Shown here piece by piece: positions 30,321 through 40,139 of a stretch of 64,000 nt of DNA. The translations under genes were made by a program, and so were the position numbers. The DNA comes from Mycobacterium spongiae (GTDB lineage: Bacteria > Actinomycetota > Actinomycetes > Mycobacteriales > Mycobacteriaceae): contig NZ_CP046600.1 in NCBI RefSeq assembly GCF_018278905.1, positions 3,534,001-3,598,000 of the forward strand. The letters are read 5' to 3'. Each line of letters begins with the position of its first letter. The stretch's first letter is position 1. The notes under the pieces are model-generated. The model saw only the letters and a program-made list of their open reading frames with translations, ran no database searches and was not told the origin of the DNA.

Positions 30321-31322
30321 ATGCGAAGCTACGACCAGTTCTGTCCGGTGGCACGCGGACTCGACAAGATCGGCGGGCGATGGGCAATCTTGATCGTTCG
30401 CGAGTTGCTACTGGGTCCGAAGCGGTACAGCGATCTCGAAGCGGGCCTGCCGGGAGTGACCCCCAACATCCTTACCGAGCGTCTGCGCGATCTGCAGGAG
30501 GCGGGAGTAGTTCGGCGGTCAAAGCTGCCGCCACCGGCGGTTGCCGTGGTCTACGAGCTCACCGACCTCGGCGAAGGGCTGCGACCGGTTGTCGATGCCC
30601 TGACCCGGTGGGGTCTGCAGCTGCTGGATGTACCGCAACCCCAGGACAGCTTTCGACTGAACTGGCTACTGGGTTGCCTGCGGGCCAGTTTTCGACCCGA
30701 GCTGGCCTCCGCCGTCCGGGAGACCTACGAATACCGCGTCGACGGCGAGGTATTCCATATTCGGATCGCGGACGGCGATGTCGACGTCCGGCACGGCCCT
30801 GCTCCGGATCGAGCCTGTGTGATCTCTGCTGACCTGACGTCGTTGCTGGCGGTCGGCGGGCAGCTGTTGGCGCTGAGCGATGCCCAGGCGCAGGGGGTGG
30901 TCACCATCGAGGGCGACCGCTGCGCCGCCGAACGGTCGATCACCATCCTTGGGCCGCACCTGGAGGCCACCGGTGGCCAGCACGGCATCATCGGCGCGGT
31001 CCGGGCACGATTCCAACCCCAGGCGACCCGCGGCATCGAGGAATCCTACGAATTCCGCGTTGACGACCTCGTCTTTCATGCGTTTGTCAGCGACGGGTCG
31101 GTGCGCATGGAGCTCGGTCCGGCAACCGAACCGGCCGCAACGTTGCGCACCGATTTGGCGACGCTGCTCGGACTCGGCGCGGGCACTGTTTCGTTCGCGC
31201 AAGCCATAGCTGCCGACCCGGGCGCCCTGACCGGCGACCCGGGGGCAGGTCGACGGATGGCGATCGCGTTCGGCGTCGCGGGCGCAATCATTGGCTTTCC
31301 GGCTGGCGCTACTGGTTTCTAG
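30321..31322 (+). CDS. HxlR regulator fused to two SCP2-like domains
   Basis: A 333-residue protein. Residues 1-105 are an HxlR winged helix (DQFCPVARGLDKIGGRWAILIVRELLLGPKRYSDLE, cut here at GGRWAI, then NILTERLRDLQEAGVV and YELTDLGEGL), with the conserved Cys in FCPVAR. Two repeated segments follow (about 115-220 and 225-330), each beginning with LRASF or VRARF and containing ETYEYRVDGEVFHIRIADG or ESYEFRVDDLVFHAFVSDG. They look like sterol-carrier (SCP2)-type ligand pockets. So this is a one-component sensor, probably of a hydrophobic ligand, and likely represses the divergent hydrolase-oxidoreductase-moaA operon. Confidence 0.82.
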   Translation: MRSYDQFCPVARGLDKIGGRWAILIVRELLLGPKRYSDLEAGLPGVTPNILTERLRDLQEAGVVRRSKLPPPAVAVVYELTDLGEGLRPVVDALTRWGLQLLDVPQPQDSFRLNWLLGCLRASFRPELASAVRETYEYRVDGEVFHIRIADGDVDVRHGPAPDRACVISADLTSLLAVGGQLLALSDAQAQGVVTIEGDRCAAERSITILGPHLEATGGQHGIIGAVRARFQPQATRGIEESYEFRVDDLVFHAFVSDGSVRMELGPATEPAATLRTDLATLLGLGAGTVSFAQAIAADPGALTGDPGAGRRMAIAFGVAGAIIGFPAGATGF

Positions 31323-31494
31323 GTGGGACACGCAAGCACGAGAGGCGACGGCGCTGCCAGCCGACGCCGCAATCCGCCGGTGTCTCAACGCAGCTCGCAA
31401 CTGATCAACAGCGCGGCGCGGTGCTGTGCCGCGGGTACCCACACATCACCACAGAACGACGCTCGTCAGGACGTCCCGTCGCACTCGGCTCGTG

Positions 31495-32184
31495 TTACCC
31501 GCTCGTCTTGGGCACCGACCGCCGGGCCCGGCCATCACGGCGTGGCGCGGCATTCTTGGGTTTCGCCGACCCTTCCAATCGCAGCAGGTGAATGGCGACG
31601 TCGGCGATCTCCTCCGGCGTCACCTTCTCGACCGGCCGGTACCAGCGCGCAACCCAGATGAGCATCCCGAGGATCAACCGGGTGGCTACCACAGGATCGT
31701 CCTTAGCCAGGTAGCCATCACGCATGCAGGCTGCGACCACTTTGACCCAGATGTTCTCGAATCGTCGGCTCCACGAATGCCACCGAGCCACAACCTCCGG
31801 CGGCAGGTCGCCACCACCGAAGAACACGGGCATGTAGCGTCGCATTTGCACGGCCCCGTCAGCTTGAATCCTGATCAGGCTCGTCAGTTGCTCGATCGGG
31901 TGGGGCGTCGCGGCAATCGATGCCTTGGCCTTCTTAGTGAGATCGCGAGTGCTGCGCTCGAACAGGATGCCCATCAAGTCCGCTTTGGTGGGCACCGTCC
32001 GATACAGTGTCGCCCGCGAGACCGCCAGCTTCTCGGCAACCTCGGGGATTCCTACTGCGTCGTACCCGCCTTCGTGCAACAACTCCGCCACCGCGTCGGC
32101 AACCGCGTCACGATCGATCGGCAGCCGCGGCCGTCCACGTGGACGAGCACTCGAGACAACTTCTGCACTCTTCTTTTTCGCCAC
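31495..32184 (-). CDS. TetR-family transcriptional regulator
   Basis: A 229-residue TetR protein from GTG 32184. It has a basic N-terminal arm (RPRGRPRLP), then the HTH AVADAVAELLHEGGYDAVGIPEVAEKLAVSRATLYRTVPTKADLMGIL. The C-terminal ligand domain has RLILGMLIWVARWYRP, typical of mycobacterial KstR-like or fatty-acid-sensing regulators. A basic tail (PRRDGRARRSVPK) ends the protein. A short inverted repeat GTTC-aaaaa-GAAC (32228-32240) lies upstream and could be its operator. It stands alone between the HxlR gene and the PE_PGRS island; its target is unknown. Confidence 0.85.
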   Translation of the reverse strand: MAKKKSAEVVSSARPRGRPRLPIDRDAVADAVAELLHEGGYDAVGIPEVAEKLAVSRATLYRTVPTKADLMGILFERSTRDLTKKAKASIAATPHPIEQLTSLIRIQADGAVQMRRYMPVFFGGGDLPPEVVARWHSWSRRFENIWVKVVAACMRDGYLAKDDPVVATRLILGMLIWVARWYRPVEKVTPEEIADVAIHLLRLEGSAKPKNAAPRRDGRARRSVPKTSG

Positions 32185-32205
32185 TACGCTCCTCGGATCA
32201 CCCAA

Positions 32206-32554
32206 GCCTCCACTTTAGAGACTCGCTGTTCAAAAAGAACGCTTGGCCGCGAAGAAGAACGGCACTGGGGTTGAGAATGGGACCCCACACGGGTGCTGGG
32301 TGCCGCATGCCCACATCTGGCGGCAGTCGAAATCCTCAGCTGCCCAGCGCTGTTCATATGTACAGCAGTGTTCACGTTGGCCGCGACATCGGCTCCCGCG
32401 CAGAGAACCACAATGTCGTTGAATTCGAGCGAGTCAGTGCGACAATCGGTCCGGCATGAGTCCGGCAATCAGTCCGGCAATCGGTGCGGCACTGAATCGT
32501 CCCCGAGCAGCCGGAGCGGATACGGGTGAAGGCATCCCCGCGAAACCGACCATG
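32206..32554. other. Intergenic region with a duplicated phyH 3' fragment and short iterations
   Basis: Two things are visible. Around 32437-32497 the element AGTCCGGCAAT and close variants recur in tandem. Around 32485-32523 the sequence resembles the 3' end of the phytanoyl-CoA dioxygenase gene at 35296-35338, sharing the run GAGCAGCCGGAGCGGAT. Thus the PE_PGRS that follows has similar short sequences on both sides. No gene supported. Confidence 0.55.
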
Positions 32555-32651
32555 CAATTGAATTCTGATGTATGGTCTACGCCGACGGCGTCGTGCGCCG
32601 GGCCCTCGCTGGGTCGCCGGCCGGCGAGCGCGTGGGTGCGGGAGGTGTGAC
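32555..32651 (+). promoter_or_regulatory. PE_PGRS promoter and leader shared with the 54.6-kb PE_PGRS
   Basis: The roughly 95 bases before the GTG match those before the PE_PGRS gene at 54671. Common blocks are TGTATGGTCTAC (candidate -10 TATGGT), CTCGCTGGG, GGCCGGC and the ribosome site GGGAGGTGTG. CAATTGAATT lies at the left end and also occurs upstream of the minus-strand PE_PGRS (39.17 kb). Confidence 0.55.
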
Positions 32652-35249
32652 GTGTCGTTTGTAATTACGGTGCCCGAGGTGGTGGCGGCAGCGGCGGCAG
32701 ATTTGGCGGGTCTTGGCTCGATGCTGGGTACGGCCAATGCGGCCGCGGCGGCCCAGACAACCGCGATCGTGGCCGCCGCCGAGGACGAGGTGTCAGCGGG
32801 TATCGCGGCGCTGTTGTCCGGTCATGGCCGGGCTTACCAGGAGCTCAGCGTCCAGGTGGCGGGGTTTCACCAACAGTTCGTGCGGGTGTTGACCGCTACT
32901 GCCGGCGGATACGCGCACGCCGAGGCCGCGAGCGCTGCGCTGATAGCCAGCCCGGCCCAAGCCGTGCCGCTCGATCTGCTGGCCGCCATCAACGCGCCAA
33001 GTCTGGCGCTCACTGGGCGACCACTGATCGGCAACGGCGCGCCAGGTGCCCCGGGTACCGGGGCCGACGGGGGTCCAGGTGGGTGGTTGCTCGGTGATGG
33101 TGGGGCCGGCGGCTTGGGTGCGCCGGGGGTGGCAGGCGGGGACGGCGGGGCCGCCGGTCTGATCGGCACGGGCGGCGCCGGCGGGGCCGGTGGAGGGAGC
33201 TCCGCGGCCGGGGGTACCGGAGGCAGCGGCGGCACCGGCGGATGGCTGTTGGGCACCGGCGGCTCCGGCGGAGCCGGCGGGGCGAGCACGGCCGGTGGCG
33301 GTGCCGGCGGGGCGGGCGGCGCCGGCGGGCTGTTGGGTGCGGGCGGGGTCGGTGGGGCCGGCGGAGACAGCTTCGGCGCCACGACTGACGCGGCGGGCGG
33401 AGCCGGCGGGGCCGGCGGGGCTGGTGGGCTGCTGGCCGGCTTGGTGGGCGCCGGCGGCGGTCAGGGCGGAACCGGCGGGTTAGGTGTCATCGGTGGGGTA
33501 GGTGGCGTCGGCGGTGATGCCGGGCTGCTGTTCGGCAGCGGTGGTGGCGGCGGAGAGGGCGGCACAAGTAGCGCTGGCTCCGGCGATGTCGCCGGGGGTG
33601 CCGGTGGGGCCGGCGGTGCTGCGGGACTGCTGGTCGGCAGCGGCGGGGATGGCGGGGACGGAGGGTTCGGCCCTACCGGCGGGGCGGGCGGCGCCGGCGG
33701 TGATGCCGGGCTGCTGTTCGGCAGCGGCGGGACCGGCGGGACCGGAGGATTCGGCGCCAGCGGCGGGGGCAGCGGCGGGGCCGGTGGTGACGCCGGGTGG
33801 CTTGGCAACGGCGGAGTCGGCGGAATCGGCGGGGCCGCCATACTCCAGTCGGGCGGTGGGGGCGCCGGCGGGACCGGCGGCACGGCCGGGTTGCTGATCG
33901 GCAACGGCGGTGCCGGCGGCCCTGGCGGAGAGGGCGACATGACCGGTGGAGCCGGCGGGAGCGGCGGCAACGGTGGGCTGATCGGCAACGGTGGTAACGC
34001 CGGAATCGGCGGCACCGGCACGACCCCGGGCGCTTCCGGCATCGGTGGGATCAGCGGGGCATTGTTGGGTCTGGACGGATTCAACGCGGCGGCGAGCACC
34101 TCCATCCTGCGCACTCTGCAGCAAGAGGCGCTAGCCGCGATCAACGCACCCATCGAGTCAGTCACCGGGCGTCCGCTGATCGGCAACGGCGCACCCGGGG
34201 ATGCCGGCAGCGGTGCCGACGGCGCACCCGGGGGATGGTTGCTCGGCGATGGCGGAGCCGGCGGGTCGGGCGCGGCGGACTCGGGTATGCCTGGCGGTTC
34301 CGGCGGAGCCGGCGGGCTGTGGGGTACCGGCGGTAGCGGCGGGATCGGCGGCAGCTCGACGGCGGGCGCCGGTGGAGCCGGTGGTGCCGGCGGCGTCGGC
34401 GGATGGCTCTTCGGCGACGGTGGGCTGGGCGCTGCCGGCGGGTTCTCCCAAAACGCCGACGGCGGGGCCGGCGGGGGTGGCGGGGCCGGCGGGCTGCTCG
34501 GCGACGGCGGGGCCGGCGGGGCCGGCGGAGCCAGCACCGGCAGTCCCGCCAATCCGGGTGTCGCGGGGGCCGGCGGGGCGGGCGGCAACGGTGGGCTGCT
34601 GGGCGCCGGCGGGGCCGGCGGCGCTGGTGGACGCGGTCTTATCGCTGGGGCGGGTGGAGCCGGCGGCAACGGCGGGCTGTTTGGCGGTCCCGGCGGCGCC
34701 GGCGGTGCTGGCGGTCCGGGCGCGGCCGCCGGGGGCGCCGGCGGAGCCGGCGGCTACGCCGGGCTGCTGTTCGGTGGTGGCGGCGTCGGCGGAAGCGGCG
34801 GAACTGCATCGGCCGGTGTCGGGGGTGCCGGCGGTGCCGGTGGACCCGGCGGATGGCTCGTGGGCGACGGCGGGGTCGGCGGCTTCGGCGGTGTCGGCGA
34901 CGATGTTGGCGGGGCTGGCGGCACTGGCGGCATCCCCGGTCTTATCGGCGTCGCTGGGGCCGGCGGTGCCGGTGGGACCAGCGTATCCGGGAACGGGGGT
35001 GCCGGCGGGGACGGCGGGCTGTTCGGCGGGCGCTTGTTGGGTAACGGCGGCGCCGGAGGCGCCGGCGGGCAAGCTGACATCTTCGGAGATCCCGGCTCCG
35101 GCGGGGCTGGTGGGATGGGCAGCAACGGGTTGCTGATCGGCAACGGCGGCAACGGCGGCAACGGCGGTGCCGGCACCGCCCCGGGTAGTGCCGGCACCGG
35201 GGGCATCGGCGGGTTGTGGGGCCACAACGGCTTCAACGGGTTGCCATAG
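32652..35249 (+). CDS. PE_PGRS protein with two linker + PGRS modules
   Basis: This 865-residue protein from GTG 32652 has a PE domain (about 1-95; [14 protein letters not shown] secretion motif YxxxE), then linker [20 protein letters not shown] and a Gly-Ala-rich PGRS region. Near residue 475 the first PGRS closes with LLGLDGFNA, the kind of end normally found at a PGRS C-terminus. A second linker ([21 protein letters not shown], cut at GRPLIG) then starts another PGRS that ends [18 protein letters not shown] proteins are exported by the ESX-5 type VII system and sit in the outer envelope. Flanked by phyH on the right. Confidence 0.93.
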   Translation: MSFVITVPEVVAAAAADLAGLGSMLGTANAAAAAQTTAIVAAAEDEVSAGIAALLSGHGRAYQELSVQVAGFHQQFVRVLTATAGGYAHAEAASAALIASPAQAVPLDLLAAINAPSLALTGRPLIGNGAPGAPGTGADGGPGGWLLGDGGAGGLGAPGVAGGDGGAAGLIGTGGAGGAGGGSSAAGGTGGSGGTGGWLLGTGGSGGAGGASTAGGGAGGAGGAGGLLGAGGVGGAGGDSFGATTDAAGGAGGAGGAGGLLAGLVGAGGGQGGTGGLGVIGGVGGVGGDAGLLFGSGGGGGEGGTSSAGSGDVAGGAGGAGGAAGLLVGSGGDGGDGGFGPTGGAGGAGGDAGLLFGSGGTGGTGGFGASGGGSGGAGGDAGWLGNGGVGGIGGAAILQSGGGGAGGTGGTAGLLIGNGGAGGPGGEGDMTGGAGGSGGNGGLIGNGGNAGIGGTGTTPGASGIGGISGALLGLDGFNAAASTSILRTLQQEALAAINAPIESVTGRPLIGNGAPGDAGSGADGAPGGWLLGDGGAGGSGAADSGMPGGSGGAGGLWGTGGSGGIGGSSTAGAGGAGGAGGVGGWLFGDGGLGAAGGFSQNADGGAGGGGGAGGLLGDGGAGGAGGASTGSPANPGVAGAGGAGGNGGLLGAGGAGGAGGRGLIAGAGGAGGNGGLFGGPGGAGGAGGPGAAAGGAGGAGGYAGLLFGGGGVGGSGGTASAGVGGAGGAGGPGGWLVGDGGVGGFGGVGDDVGGAGGTGGIPGLIGVAGAGGAGGTSVSGNGGAGGDGGLFGGRLLGNGGAGGAGGQADIFGDPGSGGAGGMGSNGLLIGNGGNGGNGGAGTAPGSAGTGGIGGLWGHNGFNGLP

Positions 35250-35293
35250 CCGCCCTCGGTGCTGCCGTGTCCGCGCAACACGCGATGAGGCAG

Positions 35294-36166
35294 TCAGTCC
35301 GACACCGAGTCGTCCTCGAGCAGCCGGAGCGGATGCAGTCCGTCCACGGCGCCCACGAACGGCGGGTGGACGTTGTAACCCAGCATCCGCTGGATGTCTG
35401 GAGACGCCGCCCGCGCGACGTCGCGCGGCACCGACAGGGTGAACGCCTCTTGTGGCCGCAGCCATGCCTCGCAGTACTGCGCCGTGACCGCAAGGCGGTC
35501 GCAGGCGGAGTGATTCGCGCCGCCACCGTGCCACAAGGTCCCGACGAAAAAGACGCAGGACCCGGCGGGCATGACCACCGACTCAACGCGGTCGTTCGGG
35601 CCCGGCTTGCGTTTGGGCTCCTCCCACCGATGACTTCCCGGAACGACAACGGTGGCCCCGTTGTCTTCGGTGAACGCGTCGATTGCCCATATGGTCGCCG
35701 CCCCGAGCGGGGGCCGTGGCCGAGGAACCGGATACAACCCGTCGTCGTGGTGGAGCAACTGGCTCGACTCACCCGGGTTGATGTTGATGACTTGCAGCTG
35801 AGACAACAGGTAATTGGGCAGGAACAGGTGGTCGAGCATGGCCAGCACGCGCGGATGGTCGACGAGTCGGTCGCACACCCGGGTCTTGTTCAAGACGCTG
35901 TAGACGCGCTGGGTGCTGTGCCCCTCGAAACCGTTGCGGCCGGTGTGGCCCAGCAACGGGATGACCGCGTCCCGGATCTTCCGGCACTCCTCGTCGCTGA
36001 TCAGGTTCTCCCAGATCACATACCCGTCGCGCTCGATGGCCGCGAGGTCGGCGGCGACCGTCTCGGGGTCGACGGTTGCGCCGCCGCTGGGGACGACCGG
36101 GTAACGCTGGGCCAGATCGGTTTTGAGATCGGCGAGCTTCGTCACCAAATCCACATCGGATTTCAT
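35294..36166 (-). CDS. Phytanoyl-CoA dioxygenase (PhyH) family protein
   Basis: A 290-residue Fe(II)/2-oxoglutarate oxygenase. Iron ligands are His and Asp in LLHHDDGLYPVP and His in LWHGGGANHS; RLAVTAQYCEAWLRPQE carries the Arg that should hold 2-oxoglutarate. Strong ribosome site (AAAGGAG) before ATG 36166. PhyH enzymes hydroxylate small molecules or acyl chains, and mycobacteria have many such orphans of unknown substrate. It lies between two PE_PGRS genes, and its last codons are partly copied on the far side of the left one. Confidence 0.87.
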   Translation of the reverse strand: MKSDVDLVTKLADLKTDLAQRYPVVPSGGATVDPETVAADLAAIERDGYVIWENLISDEECRKIRDAVIPLLGHTGRNGFEGHSTQRVYSVLNKTRVCDRLVDHPRVLAMLDHLFLPNYLLSQLQVININPGESSQLLHHDDGLYPVPRPRPPLGAATIWAIDAFTEDNGATVVVPGSHRWEEPKRKPGPNDRVESVVMPAGSCVFFVGTLWHGGGANHSACDRLAVTAQYCEAWLRPQEAFTLSVPRDVARAASPDIQRMLGYNVHPPFVGAVDGLHPLRLLEDDSVSD

Positions 36167-36327
36167 GGGACGGTTCTCCTTTCAGCGGACCTTCGTGGCA
36201 CGCAACGAGGCCTCAGTGCCCATGAAACGAGGATAGGTGAGTTCAGCGCGTTGCTACTGGCGATCGTTGTTGATCTCGAGGGCTTCGCGACTGGCCACCT
36301 ACGAAGGCAAGTGGCCCCGACGGCCGC

Positions 36328-39021
36328 CTATGCGCCGTTGGATCCGTTCTGGCCGAACAGTGTGCCGCCGGTGCCGCCAGTGCCGCCGGGCCCGCCGGAG
36401 TCGCCAGGCCCACCGTTGCCGCCGTTGCCGATCAACACGGCATTGCCACCGTTACCGCCGGTGCCGGCCACGGCGACGGCACTGACTCCGGCGGCGCCGC
36501 CGGTACCGCCGTCGCCCACCTGCGCGGCCCTACCGCCGTTACCGCCAGTGCCGCCGGCGGCGAGATCGCTGGACCCGCCGGATCCGCCTGCCCCGCCGTG
36601 GCCGAACAGCATGGCGCCGTTGCCGCCATTGCCGCCGGTGCCGCCGGCGGCGCCAGCACCACCAGTGCCGGCCGCGCCGGCCCCACCGTTGCCGCCGCTG
36701 CCGATCAGCCCGACCGCGCTGCCGCCACTGCCGCCGGTCCCGCCGTTGCCGGTTGTTCGCACGCTGTCGCCACCATCACCGCCGTCGCCGATCAGCGTCC
36801 CGCCGGCCCCACCGGCCCCACCGTCGCTGTCAGTCCCGCCCCAGCCGCCAGCACCGCCGTTGCCCAAGAACCCGGCGTTGCCGCCGTTACCGGCGGTGCC
36901 CGCATCGTCGGCGGCACCGCCGTCGCCGCCGTTGCCGAGCAGCCACCCGCCGTTGCCGCCGTTACCGGCCGTCCCCCCGCCGCCAGCGATGTTGCCGCCG
37001 AAGAAGCCGCCGCTACCGCCCTGGCCGATCAGCCGAGCATCACCACCGGCCCCCGCCGTCCCACCGCTGGCGAAATAGTTGATGCCACCGTCACCGCCGT
37101 TGCCGTACAACAACCCGCCGACGCCGCCATCCCCACCGGCACCAGCGCCCGGGATTTGGCCGAACCCGCTCGCCCCGCCAGCCCCACCATGGCCGAACAG
37201 CCCGACAGCGGCGCCGCCGACCCCGCCGACCCCCGGGGCGCCCGCGGTGCCTAGCCCGCCGATGCCGCCAGCACCGCCATTGCCGAACAGCCACCCGCCG
37301 GCTCCACCGGCCCCACCGGGGTGGCCGTTGAAATCGGGCCCGCCGATTCCGCCGTTGCCGCCGTTGCCGATCAATCCTGCAGCCCCACCAGCCCCGCCCG
37401 CTTGGCCGGGCGCACCGTTACCACCGTTGCCGCCGTCGCCGTAGAGCAAGCCGCCGGCCTCACCGGCTTGTCCGGGCGCCCCATCGGCGCCGTCGCCGAT
37501 CAACGGGCGACCCAACAGCGCCTCGGTGGGCGCATTCACCACGTCAAGTGGATCCCCCAGCAGCGTTCCGCGAGTGCCGTTGGTGCCGTTGGTGCCACCG
37601 GAGTCGCCGAGCCCGCCGATACCGCCGTTGCCGATCAGCTGGGCGTTGCCGCCGTTACCGCCCGCGCTGGGTGAAACGGCCACGCCGGCGGCGCCGCCGC
37701 TACCACCGTTGCCGATCAGCGCGGCCGTACCGCCGTTTCCACCGGTGCCGCCCACGCCGGCGCTGGAGCCGCCGGATCCCCCGGCCCCGCCGTTACCGAA
37801 CAGCGTGGCGCCGTTGCCGCCATTGCCGCCGTTGCCACCGGTGGCACCGGCAAAGCCGACCGCGCCGGTCCCGCCGTCACCGCCGCTGCCGATCAACCCC
37901 ACAGCGGCGCCACCGTTACCGCCGGTCCCGCCGCTACCGGTGGTGAACACACTGTTGCCGCCGTTGCCGCCGTTGCCGATCAGCGTCCCGCCGGCCCCAC
38001 CGGTGCCGCCGACGCTGTTGGAGCCGCCCCAGCCGCCATCACCGCCGTTGCCGAACAGCCCGGCACTGCCGCCGTTACCGCCCGTGCTCAAAAGATTGGC
38101 TGCGCCGCCGTCGCCGCCGTTGCCGAATAGCCACCCGCCGTTGCCGCCGTTGCCGCCGGTGCCATTGCTGCCTTGGTAGCCGCCGTTGCCGCCGTCGCCG
38201 ATCAGCCGAGCATCGCCACCCGCTCCGGCGCCGTCGCTACCCACCAGCGTGTTGCCGCCGTCACCGCCGTTGCCATACAAGAACCCGCCGACGCCGCCAA
38301 CCCCACCGGCCGCACCGGCACCGGCGGCGCCCTGTCCGCCGATCCCACCGGTCCCGCCATGGCCGAACAGCCCGACAGCGGCGCCGCCGGCCCCGCCGAG
38401 CCCGCCGGCGCCTGCGGTGCCCTGTCCGCCGATCCCGCCGGTACCGCCGTTGCCGAGTAGCCACCCGCCGGCCCCACCAGCGCCGCCGGGCAAGCCGATG
38501 GCGCCGGTCCCGCCGATCCCGCCATTGCCACCGTTGCCGATCAATCCCGCGGCCCCGCCCACACCACCAGCTTGGCCCGCGACACCGTTACCACCATTGC
38601 CGCCATTGCCGTAGAGCAACCCGCCGGCACCACCGGGCTGTCCCGGAGCGCCATCGGCACCATCACCAATCAACGGACGTCCTAGCAACGCCTGCACAGG
38701 CCCGTTCACCACATCCAGCGCAGCCGCCATCGGCAAAGCGTTAGCAGCCTCGGCACTGGCATAGGCTCCCGCGCCGGCCGTCATGGCCTGCACGAACTGC
38801 TGATGAAACGCCGCCGCCTGCGCGCTAATCACCTGATATGCCTGACCGTGAGCATCAAACAGCGCCGCGATGGCCGCCGACACCTCGTCGACACCGGCGG
38901 CCAGCACTCCGGTCGTCGGAATCGCCGCGGCCCCATTAGCCGCGTTGATCGTCGAAGCGATGCTGGCCAAATCCGAGGCCGCCGCCGCCACCATTTCCGG
39001 AGAAGCCACCACGAAGGACAT
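36328..39021 (-). CDS. PE_PGRS protein with two linker + PGRS modules
   Basis: An 897-residue protein from ATG 39021 (ribosome site GGAGA; a GTG codon lies just before). PE domain about 1-97 with SFVVASPE and YASAE, then linker [21 protein letters not shown] and a PGRS rich in GGNGG and GGTGG. The first PGRS closes with [10 protein letters not shown] near residue 490, and a second linker [21 protein letters not shown] starts a second PGRS that ends [11 protein letters not shown]. The two halves resemble each other block by block (LFGHGGTGG / [18 protein letters not shown] in both), so the module was duplicated. Surface-exposed or secreted via ESX-5 by family. Confidence 0.92.
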   Translation of the reverse strand: MSFVVASPEMVAAAASDLASIASTINAANGAAAIPTTGVLAAGVDEVSAAIAALFDAHGQAYQVISAQAAAFHQQFVQAMTAGAGAYASAEAANALPMAAALDVVNGPVQALLGRPLIGDGADGAPGQPGGAGGLLYGNGGNGGNGVAGQAGGVGGAAGLIGNGGNGGIGGTGAIGLPGGAGGAGGWLLGNGGTGGIGGQGTAGAGGLGGAGGAAVGLFGHGGTGGIGGQGAAGAGAAGGVGGVGGFLYGNGGDGGNTLVGSDGAGAGGDARLIGDGGNGGYQGSNGTGGNGGNGGWLFGNGGDGGAANLLSTGGNGGSAGLFGNGGDGGWGGSNSVGGTGGAGGTLIGNGGNGGNSVFTTGSGGTGGNGGAAVGLIGSGGDGGTGAVGFAGATGGNGGNGGNGATLFGNGGAGGSGGSSAGVGGTGGNGGTAALIGNGGSGGAAGVAVSPSAGGNGGNAQLIGNGGIGGLGDSGGTNGTNGTRGTLLGDPLDVVNAPTEALLGRPLIGDGADGAPGQAGEAGGLLYGDGGNGGNGAPGQAGGAGGAAGLIGNGGNGGIGGPDFNGHPGGAGGAGGWLFGNGGAGGIGGLGTAGAPGVGGVGGAAVGLFGHGGAGGASGFGQIPGAGAGGDGGVGGLLYGNGGDGGINYFASGGTAGAGGDARLIGQGGSGGFFGGNIAGGGGTAGNGGNGGWLLGNGGDGGAADDAGTAGNGGNAGFLGNGGAGGWGGTDSDGGAGGAGGTLIGDGGDGGDSVRTTGNGGTGGSGGSAVGLIGSGGNGGAGAAGTGGAGAAGGTGGNGGNGAMLFGHGGAGGSGGSSDLAAGGTGGNGGRAAQVGDGGTGGAAGVSAVAVAGTGGNGGNAVLIGNGGNGGPGDSGGPGGTGGTGGTLFGQNGSNGA

Positions 39022-39189
39022 CACCGTCTCCTCACACGATGCCTAATTTCCAACGGCCGGTCCCCGCGCACCGCCGAGTCGGCGCTTGCCCACGCCAGCA
39101 CGGCACAGTCCCAGCAACCGCACCGTAGCGCTATCCCGTCGCCAGATCGACCAATCCGGCTAAACATGACCACAATTCAATTGACGCGA

Positions 39190-39226
39190 TAATTACGGCC
39201 ATGCACAGCTGTCGTGACCGTAATTA
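39190..39226. promoter_or_regulatory. Spaced 9-bp inverted repeat upstream of the minus-strand PE_PGRS
   Basis: TAATTACGG (39190-39198) and its exact reverse complement CCGTAATTA (39218-39226) lie 19 bases apart, with the small palindrome CAGCTG near the centre. The site is about 170 bases before the start of the PE_PGRS at 39021. The spacing fits two half-sites on one helix face (about 28 bp centre to centre) rather than a terminator, since no T-run follows. Confidence 0.5.
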
Positions 39227-39453
39227 CCCACGTCAAAGAGATCCGGCCAACGCGGGCAGCGATGTTTCAACGTCAGCGCGCACCGCACACCGACGTTGGC
39301 CGCGAACACCGCGCGACGGGTACCAGATGGATCTGCCACGGTCGCGAGCAAACTCCGATAGCCACAGCGTCGAAGCGGCTGCCAGCCGGGCCACCACGTC
39401 ACCACCGGCGTTGCCTAGCCAGGCACCGCTACGCCGGGTGCTGTTTGTCGAGC

Positions 39454-39825
39454 CTATTCTTGCGTTTGGCCAATCCATTCCCGCGCCTCGCCCGCATCGG
39501 CGGTGGAGAACGTGCGCAGTTTCGCGGGCATGAGAAATCCAAAAAGCTTGATGGAACGCGCCATCCAGTCGACATCGGTGACAACCGCAAAACGTTCCCA
39601 GCTCATGAGATGGCTGAAGCCAAGCTTGGCGTCATCCCAGACTGCGCCGGGACCCACGCCGTCAAAATCGGGGCCTACCTCGTAGTAAATCCGCACTTTC
39701 TTGTGGCGATTCAGGCGCTCCTCGATGTCGGGAATCAAGACCGTTTCGTAGTCATCCTTTGTCACATGGCCGTGACAGGCGAAGGCAGCTACGTTGTCGG
39801 GGAAGCCGGTAAGCGCCTCAATCAT
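39454..39825 (-). CDS. SpoIIAA-like / STAS-fold protein
   Basis: A 123-residue protein. MIEALTGFPDNVAAFACHGHVTKDDYETVLIPDIEERL and HKKVRIYYEVG, read through to FDGVGPGAVWDDAKLG and WERFAVVTDVDWMARSIK, are the standard SpoIIAA-like (PF11964) pattern, including the final LMPAKLRTFSTADAGEAREWI. The second of two adjacent ATGs (39825) has the best spacing from the GGAGG ribosome site. Members bind lipids or hydrophobic ligands in a STAS fold; a role here is unknown. It is single and not obviously linked to the PE_PGRS genes around it. Confidence 0.85.
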   Translation of the reverse strand: MIEALTGFPDNVAAFACHGHVTKDDYETVLIPDIEERLNRHKKVRIYYEVGPDFDGVGPGAVWDDAKLGFSHLMSWERFAVVTDVDWMARSIKLFGFLMPAKLRTFSTADAGEAREWIGQTQE

Positions 39826-39858
39826 CATGTCCTCCATAACAATAATGACCAACAACAT

Positions 39859-40139
39859 CGATCATCGACGTTGCCTGAACGGCGGCGGTAGAGCCGAAGG
39901 TCACTCAGACGGATAGCGCTGGCGACCCGCCTCTCGCGGGCTCAAGCAATAGCAAGCCCCTCAAAAAAATGCCCAGGGAGATGCGCCCGCCAAGCTCCGG
40001 CTAATGCGGCCACCAACGAACGTGGGCGCTCGTCCAATTCTTGGATTTCGCTACACCGATGCCAATTTTATGCAAAATTGCCTTAGTTCTGGCGATTAGG
40101 CGCTAGCCGGTTGTTCTTGGCCGGTTTGGGAGGTTCCAG
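39859..40139. other. Intergenic, promoter side of the third PE_PGRS
   Basis: No gene. A GGGCT (39938-39942) / AGCCC (39955-39959) hairpin is present but is not followed by a T-run in either useful direction. The segment near 40050-40090 is AT-rich for this genome and may hold the PE_PGRS promoter; a GGGAGG ribosome site lies just before ATG 40140. Confidence 0.4.

Noticed and set aside
33461..34669. Very long Pro-rich antisense frames within the PE_PGRS genes
   Set aside because: Gly-Gly codons read backwards give Pro-rich frames. They follow the repeat phase of the sense gene and carry no start signals of their own.
39938..39959. GGGCT/AGCCC hairpin beside an A-run as a terminator
   Set aside because: The A-run lies on the wrong side to give a U-tract for either strand's transcript.
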